Below are positions 57,846-64,000 of a stretch of DNA of 64,000 nt, one piece after another; within the stretch, counting starts at the first letter, position 1, and every line of letters begins with the position of its first letter. A program made the position numbers and the translations under genes. The notes beneath the pieces are model-generated. The model made no database searches. It was not told where the DNA came from and saw only the letters and a program-made list of their open reading frames with translations. This DNA comes from Flavobacteriaceae bacterium (GTDB lineage Bacteria > Bacteroidota > Bacteroidia > Flavobacteriales > Flavobacteriaceae). The stretch spans positions 1 through 64,000 of the forward strand of contig CANLLR010000009.1 in the NCBI GenBank assembly GCA_947491985.1, read 5' to 3'.

Positions 57846-60560
57846 TTGCGTACAAACTTATTTTATATCGTTTTATCAGTCTATTTTCTAACAATTGGAA
57901 GCGCAAAAGTATATTCTCAAGATGCGCCAAAAAAAAGCCAACCTTTTCCTGCTAAAAATCAGCCAACTACCGTTCCAAATACAAAACCAAGTCAAGATTC
58001 TACAGTGATTAACTTGGCAGACATTAAAGAAACGAAGCTTCAAACTAAAACTCCTGATTCAACCAAGCCATTAAAGCAATTTTTAGAAGGTAAAGTAAAA
58101 TACCGTGCAAAAAAATCGGCAAAATTTGATCAAAAAAAGAAACTCATTACGCTCTATGATGGTGCCGAATTGTATTATCTAGATTACGAACTAAAATCGG
58201 GTGTTATTGTTTTTGATTACGAGAAAAATGAAGTCTATGCAGGTCGACTCAAAGATTCCACTGGAAAGTATACCCAATTACCTGTTTTTAAGCAAGGCTC
58301 GAATGTAGTTGAACCAGATTCGATTCGTTTCAATTATAAAACAAAAAAGGCGTTGGTCTGGAATTCGAGAACTACTCAAAACGAGTTGAATATCATAGCA
58401 GAAGTCACTAAAAAAGAAAATGACTCGGTATATTTCATGAAGAATGCTAAAATAACTACTGCTAAAGACCTTGAAGATCCTGAATATTATTTTTTAGTCA
58501 ATCGCGGAAAATTAGTCCCAGGTAAAAAAGTAGTCGTAGGGTTTACTGAAATGTATATTTATGATGTCCCAACTCCAGTAGTATTGCCTTTTGCGTTCTT
58601 TCCCATCACTGAAAAAAGCACATCGGGATTGATTATTCCGAATTACAATTATACCAATCAAAGAGGATATACATTACAAAACGGAGGTTATTATTTTGCC
58701 CTTAGTGATAATTATGATTTGGCAATTTTGGGTGACTATTATACCAACGGAAGTTACGGTTTGCGTTTTGAATCCAGTTACGCGAAACGCTATAAATACT
58801 CAGGAAATGTCAATTTTAGATACGAAGACTTGATAAACAGCGAAAGAGGTTTTCCCGATTATTCTAAAACCAAAATCTACAATATTCAGTGGTCACATTC
58901 TAAAGATGCTAAATCAAATCCCAACTCCCGATTTTCAGCTTCGGTTAACTTAGGAAGTAGTCGCTATTTTCAACAATCCTTGAATCAAGTGAATGTGGGT
59001 TCGAATTTGAACAATACACTTAGTTCTTCGATATCGTATTCTAAAACCTTTAATACGGTACCGCAAGCCAATTTATCGCTTACAGCTACACATTCACAAA
59101 ATACACAAACGCAACAAATCAATATGACGTTGCCAACTTTGCAAGCTAGTATTGAACGTATTTTTCCTTTTGCACCTAAAGATGGTATCAAAAAAGGATT
59201 CTTTAAAAACATCAACTTGCAATACAATTTAAGAGGAGAAAACCGAATTGCAACCACCGATTCACTATTTTTTAAATCGGAAATGTTTAAAACTGCTTTA
59301 ACTGGATTCGAACATTCAATTCCGGTGAGTACCAATTTCAAGATTTTAAAATACTTGAGTGCTTCTACATCGGTGAATTACAAAGAAGTTTGGCAATTTA
59401 AAACCATCAATAAAGAGTACAATTCGACACTGAATCAAGTGGTAAATACAGATGTGGGCGGCTTTGATGCGTTTCGAACCTATTCGTTTTCAACGAGTTT
59501 AGGAACAACTATTTACGGAACTTTTAATTTTGGTGAAACTAAAAAAATCAAATCGATTCGTCACGTGATGCGTCCTTCTGTTTCGCACAGTTATGCTCCG
59601 AGTTTTAGTCGGTATTACGACACGTATGATAGTGATGGAAGTGGCACTATGCTAAAAGAATATACTCGTTTTGAAGGCGGTGTTTTTGGTGCTCCAGGGA
59701 GTAATTATTCTAACAATGTTGGATTTAGTTTGAGTAATACATTTGAAGCGAAAGTGACCGATCGCGATTCGACCAAAACCGAACCGAAAAAAATCATGCT
59801 TTTGAACAACTTGAATTTTTCTACCAGTTACGATATGGCAGCAGATTCGTTGCGTTGGGCTCCGATGCGTATTAGTGGTGGAACCCAATTATTTAAACAA
59901 AAAATGAACATCAATTTTGCTACGACACTCGATCCGTATTCGATTGATAATAATGGCAGACGTATGAATACGTTTAACATCGATAATGGTGGTAGTTTGT
60001 TCCGAATGACAAGTGCAAATATGACTATGAATTTTGCCTTAGTGAGTACCGATTTTGATCGAGATGAAAAAGAAATTAAAGATAAAGAAAATACACAAGG
60101 TGCTCGAAACGGTGGTAGAACTGATGATTTATTTGGAACCAATACCGATTTTAGTGATAGGCGGGAAAGTCAATTTGATGATGACGAAGATGAAGAGGAT
60201 GATTTCAAAGGGTTTTATAAAACAGAATTGCCTTGGGATTTGAACATGGCGTATTCTCTGACCTACAGCAATAGCAATCGGGAGAAAAAGATAATTGGAA
60301 ATTCGATTATGATTTCTGCCAATACTACTTTAACTCCTAAATGGAAAATGGGTGTTTCAACAGGATATGATTTTGTTCAAAAAGGAGTCACTTTCACACA
60401 ATTGCGTTTTGAGCGTGATTTGTTGAGTTGGCGAATGGATTTTAATTGGGTGCCTTTTGGAGATTTTACCTATTGGGGATTTTTTATCGGAATTAAATCA
60501 GGTGTATTGAGTGATATTAAGTGGGATAAGAATTCACAGCCAGATCGATTGTTACGTTAG
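57846..60560 (+). CDS. lptD: LPS-assembly outer-membrane protein LptD
   Basis: The 904-aa protein has a signal peptide, an OstA/LptA-like N-terminal domain (KKLITLYDGAELYYLDYELKSG and following beta-jellyroll strands), and a long LptD beta-barrel (about residues 230-900). It carries a poly-acidic patch, DDDEDEEDD, near residue 780. Its start is a TTG (MRTNLFYIVLSVYFLTIGS), as no ATG exists between the upstream in-frame stop at 57807 and the signal peptide. It inserts LPS into the outer membrane. Confidence 0.9.
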   Translation: MRTNLFYIVLSVYFLTIGSAKVYSQDAPKKSQPFPAKNQPTTVPNTKPSQDSTVINLADIKETKLQTKTPDSTKPLKQFLEGKVKYRAKKSAKFDQKKKLITLYDGAELYYLDYELKSGVIVFDYEKNEVYAGRLKDSTGKYTQLPVFKQGSNVVEPDSIRFNYKTKKALVWNSRTTQNELNIIAEVTKKENDSVYFMKNAKITTAKDLEDPEYYFLVNRGKLVPGKKVVVGFTEMYIYDVPTPVVLPFAFFPITEKSTSGLIIPNYNYTNQRGYTLQNGGYYFALSDNYDLAILGDYYTNGSYGLRFESSYAKRYKYSGNVNFRYEDLINSERGFPDYSKTKIYNIQWSHSKDAKSNPNSRFSASVNLGSSRYFQQSLNQVNVGSNLNNTLSSSISYSKTFNTVPQANLSLTATHSQNTQTQQINMTLPTLQASIERIFPFAPKDGIKKGFFKNINLQYNLRGENRIATTDSLFFKSEMFKTALTGFEHSIPVSTNFKILKYLSASTSVNYKEVWQFKTINKEYNSTLNQVVNTDVGGFDAFRTYSFSTSLGTTIYGTFNFGETKKIKSIRHVMRPSVSHSYAPSFSRYYDTYDSDGSGTMLKEYTRFEGGVFGAPGSNYSNNVGFSLSNTFEAKVTDRDSTKTEPKKIMLLNNLNFSTSYDMAADSLRWAPMRISGGTQLFKQKMNINFATTLDPYSIDNNGRRMNTFNIDNGGSLFRMTSANMTMNFALVSTDFDRDEKEIKDKENTQGARNGGRTDDLFGTNTDFSDRRESQFDDDEDEEDDFKGFYKTELPWDLNMAYSLTYSNSNREKKIIGNSIMISANTTLTPKWKMGVSTGYDFVQKGVTFTQLRFERDLLSWRMDFNWVPFGDFTYWGFFIGIKSGVLSDIKWDKNSQPDRLLR

Positions 60561-60632
60561 TAATGGTTGTTGGAAAATAGAAATTAGCCGAAGAATGAAC
60601 CAATTAGAACTATAAAGTTTACGACACAAAGA

Positions 60633-61013
60633 ATGAAAAAGATGGTATTTACAGACAAAGCTCCGGCGCCAATTGGCCCCTATAATCAAGCCGTTTTAAT
60701 AGGCAACACTTTATATACTTCGGGACAAATTGCGTTGCATCCAGAAACAATGGAATTGATTTTAGACACTATTGAAACCGAAACAAAACAAGTCATGGAA
60801 AACATGAAAGCCGTTCTTGAAGCAGCGGAAATGACTTTCGACCACGTAGTAAAAACGACGATTTTTATTATGGACATGAATGATTTTACGCGAATTAACT
60901 CGGTGTACGGAAGTTATTTCGACGAAAAAATGGCTCCTGCTCGTGAAACCGTTCAAGTAGCAGGTTTGCCAAAAGGGGTCAATGTCGAGATTTCGATGAT
61001 TGCAGTGAAATAG
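60633..61013 (+). CDS. ridA: RidA family enamine/imine deaminase
   Basis: The 126-aa protein has the RidA/YjgF pattern APAPIGPYNQAVLIGNTLYT and the catalytic Arg in APARETVQVAGLPKG. It hydrolyses reactive 2-aminoacrylate-type imines that arise from PLP enzymes. It is 72 bases downstream of lptD on the same strand and ends one base from the convergent mgsA stop. Confidence 0.92.
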   Translation: MKKMVFTDKAPAPIGPYNQAVLIGNTLYTSGQIALHPETMELILDTIETETKQVMENMKAVLEAAEMTFDHVVKTTIFIMDMNDFTRINSVYGSYFDEKMAPARETVQVAGLPKGVNVEISMIAVK

Positions 61014-61382
61014 TTATTCGGGAAGTCCCAACAACAACAATTGTGCGGTTGCTTCATTAGTAGCTAACGGGACGTTGTGCACATCGCAAATCCGAATGAG
61101 CATGTTGATGTCTACTTCATGCGCGTGACTCGAATTTGGATCTTTAAAAAACAATACCATTTTAGTTTTTCCTTCCGCTACTCGAGCTGCAATTTGTGCG
61201 TCGCCACCTTGTGGACCAGATAACATTTTTTTGACTTTAAATCCCGCTGCTTCTGCCTTTGAACCTGTAGTTCCTGTGGCAATAATCTTTATATTTTCTT
61301 TTAATAAAATGGTTTTATTTTTATTTAAAAACTGAACCATATCGGCTTTTTTACCATCGTGTGCTATAATTGCAATTTCCAT
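61014..61382 (-). CDS. mgsA: Methylglyoxal synthase
   Basis: The 122-aa protein has the MGS fold with conserved IAIIAHDGKKADMVQF and the catalytic Asp in LSGPQGGDAQIAARV. It converts dihydroxyacetone phosphate to methylglyoxal and phosphate, a bypass of lower glycolysis. It is the last of a run with the sugar kinase, gap and pfkA on the same strand. Confidence 0.93.
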   Translation of the reverse strand: MEIAIIAHDGKKADMVQFLNKNKTILLKENIKIIATGTTGSKAEAAGFKVKKMLSGPQGGDAQIAARVAEGKTKMVLFFKDPNSSHAHEVDINMLIRICDVHNVPLATNEATAQLLLLGLPE

Positions 61383-61395
61383 AGATTGAATTTAT

Positions 61396-61438
61396 TTACC
61401 GCAAAGGCGCAAAGAGTATCACAATGATCGCAAAGGTT
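61396..61438. repeat. Quasi-periodic CGCAAAG leader tract
   Basis: The spacer before mgsA reads TTACCGCAAAGGCGCAAAGA and then TCACAATGATCGCAAAGG, which holds CGCAAAG three times. It is the same word family as the tracts at 1117 and 2111. Confidence 0.5.
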
Positions 61439-61443
61439 ATGTG

Positions 61444-62295
61444 TTATTTATTCATAATATGATAAGCAATCAAACCGTCAATTGGGCGGCGAAGTACATT
61501 ACCTATTTTAATATCGTATTCTTCTAGTGTTGCTTCCAATTCGTCTTTCAAATAAAAGGCAATAGAACCTACAAAATGAACCAGAACGTCTCTACAATTA
61601 TCAAATTGCATAATGTAGTTTTCGATAAAGTCTTTCATTTCGGCTTTGATTATTTTTTTAAAGAAATCATCGTCTTTGTGCTTGATTAAGAATTTAGCAA
61701 AAGTCGCCAGATACGCATTCGGATTGGGTTCTTTGTACAAGTTATTTTTGATGTAATCGGGATCAACATTGTATTCTTCTTCAAACTCTTTTGCTAATGC
61801 ATCCGGCATTTGATTGAAATAATACCCTCGCAATAAATGACGTCCGAAACGATTTCCAGAACAATCGTCCATGGCGATATAGCCAAGTGACTGTACTTTT
61901 TGATGCAATATTTTTCCATCAAAGAAACTACAATTAGAACCTGTTCCTAAAATACAAACAATAGCTTGCTCGCCTTTTGGTGTTGTGGCGTAAACTGCTG
62001 CATACGTATCTTCATGCACTGACACTTTAGCATTGGAGAAATACGCTTGAAAAACTTCAGTTAAAAAGTTTTTCATTCGGTCGGTGCCACAACCTGCGCC
62101 ATAAAAAAACAAATGCGATGCTTTGTCTTTGTTGTGTTCGATGTCAAATTTGTCGTCAAGCCGCGCAATGATTTCTTTTTTGTCTAACACTTCGGGATTC
62201 AAGCCCAAGCTTTGGGTGGTAAAAAGAACTTTTCCGGCATCGTCTATGGCAATCCAATCGGCTTTTGTGGAACCGCTATCTACTAGTAATTTCAT
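61444..62295 (-). CDS. N-acetylglucosamine kinase-like sugar kinase (BadF/BadG/BcrA/BcrD family)
   Basis: The 283-aa ASKHA-fold kinase has phosphate-1 motif LVDSGSTKADW at the N-terminus and phosphate-2 motif CILGTGSNCSFFDG near residue 115. It is like N-acetylglucosamine kinases of Bacteroidota. Alternatively it could be an activator-type ATPase. Its place between gap and mgsA supports a link to sugar catabolism. Confidence 0.75.
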   Translation of the reverse strand: MKLLVDSGSTKADWIAIDDAGKVLFTTQSLGLNPEVLDKKEIIARLDDKFDIEHNKDKASHLFFYGAGCGTDRMKNFLTEVFQAYFSNAKVSVHEDTYAAVYATTPKGEQAIVCILGTGSNCSFFDGKILHQKVQSLGYIAMDDCSGNRFGRHLLRGYYFNQMPDALAKEFEEEYNVDPDYIKNNLYKEPNPNAYLATFAKFLIKHKDDDFFKKIIKAEMKDFIENYIMQFDNCRDVLVHFVGSIAFYLKDELEATLEEYDIKIGNVLRRPIDGLIAYHIMNK

Positions 62296-62324
62296 TTAGT
62301 CAGTTGTTTTTTTTAAATGTATGA

Positions 62325-62365
62325 TGCTTCAAAGTTCGTTGTTCCTCGTTCATCGGTTCAACATT
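62325..62365. repeat. Quasi-periodic GTTC leader tract
   Basis: The spacer reads AAAGTTCGTTGTTCCTCG then TTCATCGGTTCAAC: a (T/G)TTC word at 4-10-base steps, upstream of the sugar kinase gene. Confidence 0.3.
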
Positions 62366-62400
62366 CATTTTAGTTTTAATTTTGAATTTTAAAGTTGAAT

Positions 62401-62475
62401 CTAGCCCCTATTGTAGCTGGCATCCTCGCGTAGTTTACGAAGCGAGATACAGGCGAAAAGCGGGGAATAGCTCCT
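62401..62475. repeat. Structured intergenic element, copy 2
   Basis: The outer arms CTAGCCCC (62401-62408) and CGGGG-AATAGCT (62461-62472) enclose an inner stem CTCGC (62425-62429) / GCGAG (62442-62446). Shared with copy 1 (5115-5216) are TAGCCCC/TAGCCC, CATCC just before the inner stem, GATA just after it, AGGCGAAA, and ATAGCT at the end. The variable inner stems differ in sequence but are both perfect palindromes. That is what a conserved structure would leave. Confidence 0.6.
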
Positions 62476-62489
62476 GAAATAAATTCAAA

Positions 62490-62520
62490 AAAATCCCACT
62501 AACAATGTCAATGGGATTTT
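62490..62520 (-). terminator. Terminator of gap
   Basis: AAAATCCCA / TGGGATTTT (62490-62498 and 62512-62520) forms a 9-bp stem with a T-run following on the minus strand. It begins 15 bases past the gap stop codon. Confidence 0.75.
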
Positions 62521-62534
62521 GTAAATATATAAAA

Positions 62535-63640
<1,106 letters not shown>

Positions 63641-63641
63641 T

Positions 63642-64000
63642 TTACGTCGACATAATATCGGAAACGCGCAATAATTCTTTATCAATTTCAGCGTGACCTT
63701 TAATCGCTTGTTCTAGAGGTGTCAAATTTACTTTGTCGTTAAAGATGCCTACCATATAATTTGATTTTCCTTCCAAAAGTGACTCGACTGCTTTTACTCC
63801 TAATCGCGATGCCAACACACGATCAAAACACGAAGGTGCTCCGCCACGTTGCATGTGTCCTAATACTGAAACTCGGATGTCGTATTCAGGAAAATGTTCT
63901 TCGATGTAATCTTTAAGTTCAAAAACCGTTTTACCAATTTTATCACCTTCGGCAATAACAACAATACTTGATGATTTACCTGAAGCTTTACTTTTTTGTA
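63642..64000 (-). CDS. pfkA: 6-phosphofructokinase, partial (3' part)
   Basis: The frame runs from the stop at 63642 to the window edge without interruption. It encodes the C-terminal part: VVIAEGDKIGKTVFELK, then SVLGHMQRGGAPSCFDRVLA with the conserved HMQRGG sugar-phosphate-binding loop. The rest of the gene lies beyond 64000. It phosphorylates fructose-6-phosphate in glycolysis and heads the run pfkA, gap, sugar kinase, mgsA. Confidence 0.93.
   Translation of the reverse strand, partial: QKSKASGKSSSIVVIAEGDKIGKTVFELKDYIEEHFPEYDIRVSVLGHMQRGGAPSCFDRVLASRLGVKAVESLLEGKSNYMVGIFNDKVNLTPLEQAIKGHAEIDKELLRVSDIMST

Overview
The window looks like a chromosomal segment of a flavobacterium (Bacteroidota, Flavobacteriaceae, Flavobacterium-like). 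The DNA is AT-rich, starts mostly lack a clear Shine-Dalgarno, and several starts are preceded by the Bacteroidota -7 box TAnnTTTG. Family-typical genes include an LpxC-FabZ fusion, a GH3/beta-lactamase fusion lipoprotein, DUF6155, DUF3570/DUF4266 and an OmpA protein with a thrombospondin type 3-like linker. I saw no rRNA, tRNA, prophage, insertion sequence or CRISPR array.

Region 1 (about 0.1-11.6 kb, all minus strand) is a catabolic cluster for an ortho-substituted benzoate handled as its CoA thioester. In transcription order it has a flavin-reductase-like protein, a fused FAD hydroxylase/old-yellow-enzyme of the 2-aminobenzoyl-CoA monooxygenase/salicylyl-CoA 5-hydroxylase type, a 2-aminobenzoate-CoA-ligase-like enzyme, a membrane-anchored FMN glutamate-synthase-like protein, a 4HBT thioesterase, a nitrilase-superfamily hydrolase, a gentisate-dioxygenase-like bicupin, a small membrane protein, a fumarylacetoacetate-hydrolase-family enzyme and a maleate-isomerase-like enzyme. 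The set fits a route from anthranilate via 5-hydroxyanthranilate, maleamylpyruvate and maleamate to maleate and fumarate, with the nitrilase as amidase. This is an inference.

Region 2 (11.6-25.6 kb) holds a DUF885 lipoprotein peptidase, a secreted intradiol-dioxygenase-fold lipoprotein, a membrane protein and an SGNH hydrolase that are both frameshifted at homopolymers, acetyl-CoA synthetase with a degenerate DnaQ-like exonuclease and a cNMP/CBS/DUF294 regulator nearby, a SF2 helicase, DUF6155, DUF3817, an MscS channel and a thioesterase.

Region 3 (25.7-41.6 kb) is envelope biology. It has OmpA, a HAD phosphatase, DUF2231, and a two-component system downstream of a thioredoxin-ApbE-DUF4266-DUF3570 operon. 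CTTAA-N6-CTTAA operator-like repeats lie at both ends of this group. Then come an LTA-synthase-like enzyme, a BatA/VWA-like membrane protein, fabG, and an ECF sigma/TM anti-sigma/Spy-like sensor/di-haem peroxidase module.

Region 4 (41.6-64 kb) is mostly housekeeping: sucD, an NTF2-like protein, a second LpxD-like acyltransferase, efp, lpxA, lpxC-fabZ, lpxD, an HD phosphohydrolase, GH3-beta-lactamase, a split Fe-S electron-transfer pair, an MCE protein, an amidase, lptD, ridA, mgsA, an N-acetylglucosamine-kinase-like protein, gap and the 3' part of pfkA.

Spacers between genes carry two copies of a structured imperfect-palindrome element (about 5.1 kb and 62.4 kb) and many short quasi-periodic tracts just ahead of start codons. 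Both are undescribed as far as I can tell from sequence alone.
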